Positions 11,008 to 22,855 of a stretch of DNA of 64,000 nucleotides are shown here, piece by piece. Position numbers and translations under genes: made by a program. Origin of the DNA: Epiperipatus broadwayi (Eukaryota; Onychophora; Udeonychophora; Euonychophora; Peripatidae); NCBI GenBank assembly GCA_028023455.1, contig JAQFVV010012402.1, forward strand, positions 14,814,483 to 14,878,482, in the 5' to 3' direction. Every line of letters begins with the position of its first letter. Positions within the stretch are counted from its first letter, which is position 1. Under the pieces are notes generated by a model that saw nothing but the letters and a program-made list of their open reading frames with translations, did not search any database and was not told the DNA's origin.

Positions 11008-12057
11008 TATATAAATATCACTTTACTATCACATAACTTTAACTTAGTTATTGCTGATTTAGAATAGAGGTGTTGAAAGAAAAATGTATCTAAAGAAATA
11101 CCATAAGCTTCAAATAATCAAAGACAACAAATATTTTAAAACTAAATTTAAATATTGAATAATTGTTTTTTTTTTAAAAAAAATTCTGAACTTATTAAGT
11201 GTGATATATTAGCAGCAAATATGATACAAATTATTTTTTCTTCAAAAGTAATTCATTTACACTCATTTAGCAAGTTTTTTCTGTATTTATATTTTCTGAA
11301 AGATCATTTCACATTTAAAAACAAATTTCCTAATAGTTGACTTTCTTTTTTTTTACAATATCCTATTGAATAACTCACTTGGTTTTATTAAATGTTTTTT
11401 AAGATCATTCTACATTTAGTGCAGTCAATAGCTGTTTTCACTTCTCAAAGGGAATCCTTTTTTAAATTTTTTTGAATTCAAGTAGTTCTTTAAACAAAAA
11501 TATTGCTTAATGTATTAGAAATGTTTATTACAGACTCTTAATAATATTATGATAATATATGAGATAGTAAACTATTTGTTATGAAATAGATTTTACAGTA
11601 TTTTCTTTGGTGAAATCATAATTGTTGAAAGAATGAAAGTTTTTCAGCTATGTATTTTATAACTGTCTCCTATATATATATTGTAATGGACTTTATGCCC
11701 CAAAATCATCATTATCATGCAATGTATTGGGGCACCATTTTGTAACTGAATTTTACTTCAATCATCATGTGATGACTGTTTAACACTTAGCTTAACCTTT
11801 CAAAATAGTAATACAATCAATAAGAAAAATACCTGTCACATGAATAGCATCCACTATTGTACTATTACATGCGAACATTAATATTTATATTCAATCTCAG
11901 GGTTTATCCAGCATTTATAATATATGTTAATAACTTTCTAATATGTTTGGCTAGCGTAACATTACGAGTATTAATGTAATATCTACCTACTTATTTATTT
12001 AATACTCTCCAGATAATATCTAGGCTCTTAAATATCAGTATTATATAGTTTCACAAA

Positions 12058-12137
12058 TTATACACAAGCCTTCTGGCATCCATTGATTACTCTGTTTGGC
12101 ACAGGGTGGCACTACTGTATGGAGAGTTTTGCCTTTG
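12058..12137 (+). repeat. Truncated tail of family 1 element
   Basis: ACACAAGCCTTCTGGCATCC, then TTGGCACAGGGTGGCACTAC, then GGAGAGTTTTGCCTT: a direct match to the tail of 10498-11007, cut just downstream of the ribozyme. No core is present. Confidence 0.6.
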
Positions 12138-15100
12138 GTTATGAATGAATACAAATGGGAATTTTGATATTGCATCCAGCATATACTTTAGCATATAAAA
12201 TGAGCTGTAACAATAGTGTGAATGAGCTATAAGACAATTTTAATGTAAATAATATTCATTTATAAAAATTGGACTAGAGTATAATGAAAATTTTATTACT
12301 AAAATTAGACTACTATGCACATAAATGTAACGTAAGAGTGATGATGATGATGATTAAAATGCAAGACGTTATTTAAACAATAATCCAAACAATTTATTAA
12401 AAAAAATATATTGCATAAAATAGAATAAATAAAGTATATAAAATAACCAAATTAATATTTCTACAAAGTTCTTATATCATAAAGTCCTTGATAAAAAGCA
12501 CTGTTAAATAAAAGATTGCAGGTGGATGTACTGATGTGTAGCAGACAATGTTGTTTTCATAAACACACAAATCAATAAAGAAGGTTGCCTGTGATAAGAT
12601 TTCTAATATGACCTAAGTATTTTAAGATTTACTAAATAAACAAAGATTACTCCACGTTTTATAAACCCCAATATTTCTTATACTCATAATAAATCATTAT
12701 AAGGTTATCGTATTATTAATCCTTATACTGGAGACATTTATCTTTTACTAAATAAGTGCAATATTCACATAGCTCATCTATTCAACATTAAGGTCTCAAA
12801 CAAGACATTCTTATTGACCTGTAGCTATGGAATAATTATCATCTATTAAACTTAGCAGTATTATAATAAATACTCTTTAAATATATAAACAGATATCATT
12901 TATTTATTTCTATAAACATGTACACATTAAGATATCATGAAAAATATGTTAATAAACAAGAGACTCTCTTATCCAATAGGACAACTCAAAATATTATTAT
13001 CTAAAAGTTATGTTATTAAAGGAACAACCTATCTTTGGTATCATATATTCACTATCACACTAGTTTGAATAAAGAAGACATATTACCTGCTCTTTTAATC
13101 AATCCTAAATGCTTACTAACAAAATTTTTTTTTATATTCTACAAAAAAAAATATAATAATAACAAACCATTCATTTAATGGTTATCATGCACAAATGTTT
13201 ATAAATAGTTTTAATCCATGTCAATGCATACATTTTTACTCTTTTTCACAGAATTCATATTAATGAATTCTGTTGGATAAGCTCAATTATTATATTTTAA
13301 ATCTTTGAAATTCATGTTATAGCAGATATCAAAACATTTTTGTTATCCATTTTAAAGAATTCATTTCCTAGTTGAGATGAACTAAAAACAATATTAGTCT
13401 CATAAATCCATTCATGGCGTGGTATTTTTGTTAAAATATTGACGATGTTGTTTACAACAATTTTCTTAAAATAATCCATTTTAAGAGAGTAATTAAGTTG
13501 GTGATTCCTTAGGCAATTACATTTCTTTTTTAATTCAAACTAAAGAAACAAAGGATATTGCATCATTTTTATACTTCCCATAATTTTTTGGTTTCTTTTC
13601 CAAAAATCAGCAAACATAGCTATTATATAATAATATAATAACATCAATAATTTCACAAGTTAGTTTGAATAATGATTTTGAAGAAAATTGATAAATACAA
13701 TAAAATCCAGTTCAATTAAGCATAACAGGTTAATCATTCTGTAGTTTTAAAAGATTGAAGTCCTCGATTATAAATTAAAATAATTCCACAGTTTTATACA
13801 AAATTTCAATCGGTAAAATTTCTTTCAAATTTTTATCTGTTCTGGATATTAAATAGAAACTTAAATTATTATTGAATTAAATTAAATGATTATGATGATC
13901 AAGAGGTCCGTATTTACTCCTGGAAGGTGAACATTCAACGATGATGTCTTAGCTGGCCATTATAGCTTTAAAATGGCATAATAAAAAATTAAAATGACAA
14001 AAGTTTTGTTCTTTCAAGTGAAAGAACGAGAAAAATGAAGCACTGCACTTCGTTGACACTTGGTTATATAGTGATGACTATGTGATGGAAAAGTGATGTG
14101 AATTTAAACTTCTTTTTCATTCAATTGTACTTAGTATGCCACAATTTTACTAAATCAGCCTAGCAACTGCTATCTTTCAGATGATATCATTTTTTTTATT
14201 GTTCTTTTCATGATAAATCAACCATATTTAGTATACAATTTATATAAAATAATTATAATAATAAAATTGTTAGTTTATTTATATTTATTCTTAAACTGAA
14301 TGATACCTTATTACTAATTTTACTAAAATTAACAATACTAAAATTTCTAAATTAACTGTTCTCATATTTTATGTGCTTATTTGTATCTCTGTGGTTTTTC
14401 TTAAGTATATTCTTATTTTTTGGAAAACAGTTTTATATCATAGTTATGCAAATAAATAAATACATACACATTTAATTGTTTTGTGGAGATAAAAGTTGTC
14501 TAAATGTATTTTAAACCGAATACAATTCACTGAAATTATCACTATGTTATGAATGATTTATTTATTTTATTACGCGGTATTTAGCCATAAATTATATCTC
14601 TGTGTAATGTGGGATTGATAATCTAAATTTTTTAATGAATGTTTTTACTTGATTTTCAATTTGACAGTGATTTTTATAATTTAACAACGTATTTTATCAG
14701 GTCTTAGCTATAATTGCCATTTTGGTATCCCTTGGCAACACTATACTTAGTTATAATAAAGTTGAAAAAGAGAATGCTGTTCTTAATTTTTAAAAAATGT
14801 TTAAAGTTGGGTTATTATAATATTATCGAACTAATGAAATAACTATCACAATATGTATATGACATAGAAATTAAAATGTTATTATATTTTCAATATAGCC
14901 TCTTATTGATAACTTACTATTTTTTTCTTCACTTGATACTTCATTATTGTGATTGTTTATATATATATATAATATTTACTGGTTTATTTTTCTACACAAT
15001 AAATCATTCTTACCTCAATTCACTGTTAAGTTGCATTACAAATGTTTATGTACATCAATATTTAATTTTTTTTACTTTTTTTTTTAATTATTTCATTATT

Positions 15101-16499
15101 ATTATTTGATAATTTTCTCCTTGATGCGAATTAATTCATTCATTTAGCTTTCTATTCTTATTGTTTTATCCAACAGATTTGAATATCTTCTTTCATTTTA
15201 TCAATGGTCCACTTTATTTTGGTTTCTTTTTAAAAAAAAAAAAATGTATGTATATAATCTTAATTCACCATATTTTTAAATGATTACAAAATTCAATAAA
15301 AATTAAGTTTTATTAACTGGAGCAATCTATTTATATATTTATTTTCTTTTGATTTTGTGTGTGTGTGTGTATTCGTCATTTCCATGCTATTTTCTTTATA
15401 AGAAGTTAATCCTCCCCCCCCCTTTAATCTCTATGCCATAATGTCCTACAATTTTATTGTTTTGTTTTACAGCAGCATTTTTTTTCTTACAATCTTTGTA
15501 TAAATTTTTCTATATTGAAATTTAATTACTTTTGCAATTTACATGCATTTTTTTCTATTTCTTCCCCACCATGATGAGTAGTCATCATAGATAACCATTA
15601 AACTTTTGGAACTGTCTTTATGCCTAACAGCCAACAACTTATCATTTACTTATAAAGCTTTATTCTGTTAAAACAATGCCTACATCATGTAACTACTGCT
15701 ATATCTAGATTAACAAACTCTTATACCTTTTTTGTTTTTACCTCCACCTACAGAGTATCATAATACATAAATTTTTCATTTTGAATAATAAATGCACCAT
15801 TCTCTGATTTATTTCTAATTTTAACATTCTAAATAACATTAATCTGTAATAATACTTTTTATTGCTTTCAACACCAATTTAACCAGATTTGCAGTAACAC
15901 TTTTACAGTAGTATAATGTCTTTTTTTCTAACATTTATAGAGTTTATATGTTGTTAATTTATTATATTCCACTATTTGTATTCATATATGTCTACAATTT
16001 GATATAAAATTAAATGCTTAATTTAATATAAATAGGGGGATGGGTTTAAAACACTATATGGATAGTGATAAAAAGTTTGAAAGAATAAAAAATTACATTT
16101 GCTAATAAATAGCTAAATTCCTCAACTTACAAATTTAACATGTAATATATATTCTCATTTACAGATTAAGTTAAAATTTTCTTTACATGAAAAAAAAGCA
16201 TTCAATATATATATATATGTCAGTAATAAAGGATTAATAATATGGTATGTTAAAAAAAAAGATTTTAATTTATTTTAGTTGCATGAGCCTTGATGTCTTA
16301 TGTAGGGAAAACATGTTATGCAGTTAAAATAAATAAAAATAATGACGGCTCATCTTTTTTTCCCTTACATTATTGTTAGTAATTTATTCATCACATAAAA
16401 AATAATAATAATAAAACTAATGGATAAACTCTTTAATCATAATTTGTAGCTCTTATTAAATATATATATATCACATTTGTTTGTGCTAGTTTTCTGATT

Positions 16500-16660
16500 T
16501 TTGGACATATGTACAACATCCTTGAATGACCTACACTGCCCAGAAGATGGCTACATTCAGTTGAAATGTCATATAATGTTAACAACAAGCAAATATATTA
16601 TACATTGAACAAATCAAAAATATATATTCAGATCTTTACCCAGAAAAACTTTGCTCTACT
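16500..16660 (+). repeat. Possible decayed terminal repeat with hammerhead-like core
   Basis: CAGAAGATGGCTACATTCAG followed by TTGAAATGTC looks like a CTGAAGA - hairpin - GAAA core with one core base changed. The stems cannot be closed convincingly, so this is reported as a repeat fragment only. Confidence 0.25.
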
Positions 16661-17580
16661 ATATATATGTGAAGAACTAAGTTATTTTTAAAGCAACTTA
16701 ATAAATTTAATTGCATACAGGATTACAATAATTATATTAGAATATAAAATATTAACATGGAAAAAGCAAAGATCAAAAAAAAAATCTGTTGTACTAATCT
16801 ATCAGGTATTTTAGATTAATTGTGAAAATCATCATTATTAATTATCTGCCAAAAAGAAACTTTGCTGTTCTCAACCTTTCTATCCATTACTGTATTCTTC
16901 AAATAAAGATTTTTTTAAATATCATCAGGGAACTTTTTTTTTCTTTTACTTCTTCTCACTACAGACTCAACATATTCTTTATTTTTTAAGTATATACTCG
17001 ATTCATATATTATTTTTTCAATAAATAATCTTTTTTTATGTATTTTCTTTAACACTTCTGCATTTCTCACTCTTTTGTCTTGACTTTATTTTTTCTTAAT
17101 CTTCTAAATATTTTCCATATCTTAAAACATTTAACAAGTCTTTATCTTAATAATAAGTAAAATTATTGTTATTTCAAATTTGTACAATTATGGTTGTAAA
17201 TTACAAATAAATTAAATTACACTGAAAAAAAAAATTAAATTAAGTATAAAATTATTAAATGTTATTCCAAAAATAATAATAATTCACACTTTCTTTGATA
17301 TCCAAATACTAACAAATTATACAAATCAATTATTTAAATAAAGATAACTCTTCTTTAATATATATACCTGTTTTTGATAATAGACTATAAAATTCAAATA
17401 AAAATATTGAAATCATTTTTAATATCATCATAAAATAATATTTTCTTTGGAAGGGATAGACCAGTATGCTTAAAAATTATCTTTGTTATTCTAAAATAGA
17501 TATTTCATATATAAAGTACTTTCATGAGATATGTAATGCCAAAAGAAATTTTTTATAGGATGTTCAATGAAAAACAAAAC

Positions 17581-17800
17581 AAGGCAAAACTCTCCATACA
17601 GTAGTGCCACCCATGGATGCCAGAAGGCTTGAGCATAAAATCCCTATCACATGAGTAGGCACTAAATAGGGTTTTTATGCACAAGCCTTCTACATCCATT
17701 GATTACTCTGGTTGGCACAGGGTGACACTATTGTATGGAGAGTTTTGCCTTGTTTAATAACAATTATGTGCTAGTATAAGAGATCATGTGATGTTTAGTA
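17581..17800. mobile_element. Inverted pair of family 1 tails
   Basis: The left arm, minus, starts AAGGCAAAACTCTCCATACA at 17581. The right arm, plus, runs from about 17670 to 17800 and ends with GATCATGTGATGTTTAGT. The arms meet near 17642-17670 (ATGAGTAGGCAC). The ribozyme is absent: both arms start just downstream of where it would be. Compare the 5226-5561 element. Confidence 0.6.
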
Positions 17801-18501
17801 AAAAAAAAAACAATATGTTAGCATTTTATATTGTATTGTAAAAGGAAAAAAATTGATATAAACAAGCTAGGATTTTATCTTTGAGAAATAATATACCGTG
17901 GAATCAATACAGAAAAGTTAGGGAATCATTTCATTTATTAATATATAATTTCTGGGGACTGGAAATTTTATCTTTTAGATTTTTAAACTAAACATTTTTC
18001 ATATTTAAAAATAACAATTTGAGAAAATAACTTTAATAGCAATAGATCTAAGAGAATATTTTTTATAGATAAATTTATAAAATACACTACTAAATATTTT
18101 AATAAGTATGTAAATAATGTTTTGATTTATTAAATATGTAACATTAAGAATAGAAACCTATTTTACAGAACAAACAAATGCAAATACATTACCAAGACAA
18201 TTTTACAAATCTTTTGTTATATCAATGTCAAAAGGTGGAAATTGTTTACAGCTTTATTTAAAAAATGATTCTATATGAATTTAACTTGTAAAATTATCAT
18301 GCTAATGTATTCAGACTTGCTTGTCCCATGAAACAAGGTTATAAAATACAATTTTATGATCTTTTGCAGTAAATATAACAAAGTAATTTGATATTGGATT
18401 GTCTAAATATTGCTGCATATTGTGTATTAGCATAAATAGAAATATTAAAAGGAATTAAAAAATAATAATAATAAGATTGGGTTATTTTATTTTTTTAACA
18501 G

Positions 18502-18617
18502 GGTATTGTAGCTGAGACATTTGTTTTATCTCGTATTCCTCATTTCAACATTGGTGGCAGCCTGCATTTAATTGTAAATAATCAGTTAGGATTTACAACT
18601 CCGACTTATATTGGCAG
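18502..18617 (+). CDS. DHTKD1: DHTKD1 internal exon (third)
   Basis: A 116-base exon after TTTTTTAACAG and before GTATTA, beginning in phase 0 and leaving two bases (AG) of a split Arg codon. It encodes [15 protein letters not shown], then [16 protein letters not shown]. The NNQ closes the GDG...NN thiamine-diphosphate/Mg binding motif started in the previous exon, so the cofactor site is split by a 10.9-kb intron. Confidence 0.93.
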
Positions 18618-18690
18618 GTATTAATTGTTGTTTTATTTTTTATTTTTTAAGTTGATGAAATTTTGATTTTATCCATTTTGTATATTATAG

Positions 18691-18766
18691 ATCATCTTTG
18701 TATGCCAGTGATATAGGAAAAATAATCAGTTGTCCAATTATTCATGTAAATGGAGATTATCCTGAG
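18691..18766 (+). CDS. DHTKD1: DHTKD1 internal exon (fourth)
   Basis: A 76-base exon separated from the previous one by a 73-base intron, the only short intron here. Its first base completes the split Arg codon. It encodes [20 protein letters not shown] then GDYPE, and ends in phase 0 before GTAAAT. The reading frame is continuous with both neighbours. A 13.4-kb intron full of mobile DNA follows. Confidence 0.93.
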
Positions 18767-18944
18767 GTAAATTTAGTTATTAATCAAATTATATTTATAG
18801 AATTTATATTTATAGAAGATTTGCTGTTATATGTTGCAATATTTTATTTATATTGATACAGATTTTTATTTGTATTAATATCGATAGCTATATATAATAT
18901 ATTTTATAAGATTATACAAAATCTTTTCATTAAAAACACATTAC

Positions 18945-19065
18945 ATAAAGATCTAGTATCTGAAAGGACCTTAGCACTTCACTGAGGAGTGCCAAAGCAT
19001 GAAACCATTGGTCTGAGGTTAGGGAGTGGTTTTCAAGATAGATTTTTTTTTTAAATGTTTTGTTT
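18945..19065 (+). mobile_element. Solo hammerhead-bearing repeat, family 5
   Basis: A short segment with AAGATCTAGTATCTGAAAGG upstream of a ribozyme, similar in layout to the AGATCTAGTGTCCGAA that precedes the ribozyme in the 22-kb element, and a poly-T stretch at about 19045-19054. I infer a truncated, solo terminal repeat of a distinct family. It lies 180 bases into the intron after the fourth exon. Confidence 0.5.
18969..19028 (+). ncRNA. Type I hammerhead ribozyme, family 5
   Basis: Outer stem I CCTT/AGGG, internal loop, inner stem I CTTCA/TGAGG (5 bp with one T-G). Core CTGAGGA at 18982-18988, with G allowed at variable position 7. Stem II is GTGC/GCAT around CAAA, GAAA is at 19001-19004, stem III is the near-palindrome ACCATTGGT, and cleavage is expected after GTC at 19013. 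All invariant core positions are present, so this copy may be active. Confidence 0.7.
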
Positions 19066-19837
19066 TGCTGGCATTTATCAATAAAGCTTGTTAGAGCAAA
19101 TTATCAGAGCTCTTTTTTTTATTTACAAGTTTAAAAATTGAGTCATGTGATATAGGACTGATTTTTTGTTGACTACACATTGCATAAAGAATCATTGCAT
19201 ATTTTCTTTATAAGTCATTTAAATGATCTGCCATCTTTTTGATGGTATAATCATTGCCGTATTAAATGTATTAAGCACTTTTCTGCTACACCACTCTTTA
19301 CACCCATAGATATCTGTGTGTATGTGGTGCTTATTTTGTTCTATGCATCACAGCTATATCATTGTCAGCTCAGGAATAATGTATATTCCAGAATGTCAGA
19401 GTTGACTCAGTCTTTGCTATATTTTAGATAGATAGTTTCCTAATTTAATAATTTGTCGAGCACTGTATATGTGAAATACAAAAGAATTAAAGAATATATA
19501 TTGATATTCATCTACAAAAATAAATGAATTAACATACTTATAATATATAAAATATTAATTAAAGAATGGAATAGATTAATCAGCAAAGCAATCAATAAAA
19601 ATTATATTATGAATAAAAGATAAAGATATTTAACAGTACACTCTTAATTTGTGTAGAATATAGCTTGTATGTATACCTATACTAAGATTCCAGTTTAGTG
19701 ACAGGCAAAGGAGCTTGATCATCATCATTGGCAGTTTGTCATTGTTTATCTTGATTCCGTTTATTCTAACATTTCAGTTTTAAAACTATATCAAAAATTT
19801 TAATGAAGTTATATCAAAGTTTATAATCTGTATTTAT

Positions 19838-20558
19838 ATGTAAATGAGGCATTTATTTATATAGCGCTATGTTTATAAATTGTAATAAACTAAAGATTAG
19901 CCTTTCAAGCTAATGTACATGCGCTTTTTACAAATGTTAATAATAATAAATGAATACTTTCATTTCCAACACAAGATAAAGTCTTTGCGAACGAATAAAT
20001 GAATTCACTTATTCATTCAACCCAATTGTTTATATATGGGCAAATCTTAAGTATTGGATATGAAAGTGTGAGGATAAATCAATCACTTTAGATTTGCCCA
20101 TATATAAACATTTGGGTTGAATGAATAAGTGGATTCATTTATTCATTCGCAAAAACTTTATCTTGTGTTGGAAATGAAAGTATTCATTTATTACTATTAA
20201 CATTCGTAAAAAGCGCATTACGTTAGCTTGAAAGGCTAATCTTTAGTTTATTACAATTTATAAACATAGAGCTATATAAATAAATGCCTCATTTACATAT
20301 GTTTAGTTTCATTTAAGAGTGATGTTTCGTAAATTCTAGATAATTTTGTTGACGTCATTGATTTATCCCCAAGCTTTCATATCCAGTACTTAAGATTTTT
20401 CCATATATAAACATTTGGGTTGAATGAATAAGTGGATTCATTTATTCGTTCGCAAAGACTTTATCTTGTGTTGGAAATGAAAGTATTCATTTATTATTAT
20501 TAACATTCGTAAAAAGCGCATGTACGTTAGCTTGAAAGGCTAATCTTTAGTTTACTAC
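19838..20558. mobile_element. A'-A-A element with 13-bp target duplication, family 6
   Basis: Three arms: 19840-20050 (minus), 20086-20298 (plus) and 20396-20558 (plus). Each contains CCATATATAAACATTTGGGT, a CTTTATCTTGTGTTGGAAAT block, AAAAAGCGCAT and a TTAGCTTGAAAGGCTAA hairpin, in matching orientation. AATCTGTATTTAT occurs at 19825-19837 and 20559-20571, a clean target duplication. No ORF. I find no hammerhead core, although the layout equals that of the ribozyme elements. A fragment of the family is at 43732-43792. Confidence 0.7.
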
Positions 20559-20825
20559 AATCTGTATTTATGTTTACTCACAAATGCGAGTTAAAACTAT
20601 TGAAACATCGCTTTATCATTATTTCCTGTTCTTATACGAGCTGTTAATACTACTATCTGGAGAGTTTGCTACTGTATTAAATGCAAGTTTAAAAAATTAT
20701 TATCATCATCTTCTATAATATAGAGAAAAATCAGAATTATATTTGTATGCACACATATTTTAATGTTTTAGTATTAAATAATGGAGAATTTAATGTAAAA
20801 TTATTTTTTTATTGTAAAATACAAT

Positions 20826-20915
20826 GTTGGTAGCCAAGAGGTCAGCACAGCTTCCTTGCAAGCAAGCAGTTGCTTGCAGACAGTTGCCTAGGGTTCAGCA
20901 GATGCTTTGACATAT
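20826..20915 (+). repeat. tRNA-derived SINE or tRNA-like fragment
   Basis: GTAGCCAAGAGGTCAGCACA matches a polymerase III A box. About 50 bases on, CTAGGGTTCAGCA matches a B box, and a poly-A stretch follows near 20918. The spacing suits a tRNA with a long variable arm, but no cloverleaf with a paired acceptor stem is evident, so SINE-like is preferred over a tRNA gene. Confidence 0.5.
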
Positions 20916-22132
20916 GGAAAAAAAAATACAATGGGACCACTCTATCATCAGTATTAATCTTCATTGGCTCACTTAACAATTTTTAAAAAAATAATTAAAA
21001 ATAAACTAAATTTTATTCTGTCATTCAGCTGTTATATTTTTTGAATTTTTATCATCAATTTTTATCATATTTGTGTAAAAAGTGTGTCACACTTTTATAT
21101 ACATAAAATATAATTTTAATATTATAGAAATTTATTACTGTATGTTTAAAAGGAATGAGTTTTTTTTGTTTCCTTTTTAGAATTGAAAGACAAAGCATTA
21201 GAATTGTATTGTAGGTGTGGTCTTTTTTTTTTTTTTTGATTGGCAGTAAAATTGTAAGAAAAATAAATTAATAGAAGAAATCTAGCAAGAATCATTTTTT
21301 TCAAATATTTTAAGAAACAAAGCAGTATCTAATAAAACAAACTTTTAAAGATGTCTTTGTCTATTGTATAAATTATTCTGTACTGTATTTCTATTAATTA
21401 TTTTTATTTTAAATTAAAACCTGTATATATATATATATATAGTACTCTTTCTATATATGTATGTGTGTTAAAACATTTTTAATGTATACATAAAAACTTG
21501 ATTTTTTTTTTCATAATATATATTGGATGCTTTGAGCATTATTACACTTATTGGATATATAGCAATCATGATTATTTTTGCCATGCATGTGAAAGATTTT
21601 ACGTGTAGCAAAATGATAAAAAAGGGTGCCAATATTTTGACATTGTAATTGTGAGAAAACTAATGAGTATCATTTTTTATAGTAATATAAAACAATTCTC
21701 TTAAATGATTTAAATGAAATCATAAAATAGTTTTGTAGAATAAGTAAGATCATCAAATAAATTGTAAATAAGAAGGAAATCAAAGAAGAACTCCACACTA
21801 AATCCTTTTGTTATTTTACATTTTCTGTTAAAGTTTTAATATGGAAAATTATTGCATTTTTAATTTAGAGAAAAGTTTCCATGTAGTAAAGAATGTTATT
21901 TTTACCAGTTAATCTTAAGTTTCTGATCTTAACCACAGTCGATATTAAACAACCTCAAATAAATAAAAAACATTAAATAATAATAATTAATAAAGCAAGT
22001 CTTATATAATGTGGCATTACTTTTATAAGCTTGTAATTACAAAAATGCAATTCATAGAGCGTAACAATAGCTCAAACAAGCTCTTAATTAATAAGTGCGG
22101 TATTAGAAAATATTTAAAATCTCTATCCAGAA

Positions 22133-22192
22133 CACTCTCATCTCCAGACCAACTGGTTTTGAGCTTATGGCTGGCTCATGGCAGTGGAGATC
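22133..22192 (-). ncRNA. Decayed hammerhead, arm 1 of family 3 element
   Basis: The minus strand keeps CCAGTTGGTC (stem III plus cleavage site), CATAAGCTC (3' half of stem II) and the CTCCA/TGGAG side of stem I. The CTGATGA region is broken by an insertion (CACTGCC...GAGCCAGCC) and GAAA is AAAA. Inactive by sequence. Confidence 0.5.
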
Positions 22193-22384
22193 TAAAATAT
22201 TCGGACACTAGATCTAAAATATAAACTCAAAACCCAGCACTTATTTCAAATGTATATTTAAGTAGAAACTCTGAAATTTTCGGACATGAAAATATCTTTA
22301 AATCCAGCTATCTAACTTAAATACATTTGTAATAATTGCTGGGTTTTGAGTTTATATTTTAGATCTAGTGTCCGAATATTCTAG

Positions 22385-22437
22385 CTCTCCACTGATGTGA
22401 GCCATAAGCTCGAAACCAGTTGGTCTGGAAATGAGAG
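22385..22437 (+). ncRNA. Hammerhead ribozyme, arm 2 of family 3 element
   Basis: Stem I CTCT...CCA / TGG...AGAG with an internal bulge. Core CTGATGT at 22392-22398 (A9 changed to T). Stem II GAGC/GCTC around CATAA, GAAA at 22412-22415, stem III ACCA/TGGT, cleavage expected after GTC at 22425. Apart from A9 the fold is complete. Confidence 0.6.
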
Positions 22438-22799
22438 TGTTCTGGATAGAGATTTTAAATATTTTCTCATACCGCCCTTATTAATTAAGAGCTTGTTTGA
22501 GTTATTGGTACGCTCTCTGAATTGCATTTTTGTAATTACAAGCTTATAAAGTAATGTCACATTATATATGACTTGCTTTATTAATTATTATAATTTTACC
22601 TTTAAGGCTTTGGCTATGCTGAGGCTATTAAAATATGGTATATCTGAATTTAGTTCAGTCCCATATAGCTATTTAAGTTAGATAGCTGGATTTAAAGACA
22701 TTTTCATGTCCGAAAATTTCAGAGTTTCTATTTAAATATACGTTTGAAATAAGTGCTGGGTTTTGAATTTATATTTTAGATCTAGGGTCCAAATATTCT

Positions 22800-22855
22800 A
22801 CCTCTCCACCGACATGAGCCATAAGCTCGAAAACAGTTGGTCTGGAGATGAAAGT
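22800..22855 (+). ncRNA. Decayed hammerhead, arm 3 of family 3 element
   Basis: Aligned to arm 2, the core reads CCGACAT, three transitions away (two T to C, one G to A). Stem II GAGC/GCTC and GAAA are kept. Stem III is damaged (AACAGTTGGTC), and GTC at 22840-22842 remains. Probably inactive. Confidence 0.5.

Larger units (their letters stand above)
7646..18501. other. DHTKD1 intron, 10.9 kb
   Basis: Holds a SINE fragment, a family 2 solo arm, the Helitron and family 1 copies at 10.5, 12.06 and 17.6 kb. The long stretches 11019-12055 and 12140-16495 show only A+T-rich sequence and short microsatellites (GATGAT near 12340, GT near 15357). Segment 13900-14110 is less A+T-rich but unassigned. 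Confidence 0.65.

Noticed and set aside
20826-20915. Functional tRNA gene
   Set aside because: A- and B-box-like sequences are present but no paired acceptor stem or clear anticodon arm could be built.
22009-22224. 71-codon ORF and its near copy at 22798-22992
   Set aside because: Both translate the same non-coding ribozyme repeat; similarity reflects the repeat, not protein conservation.
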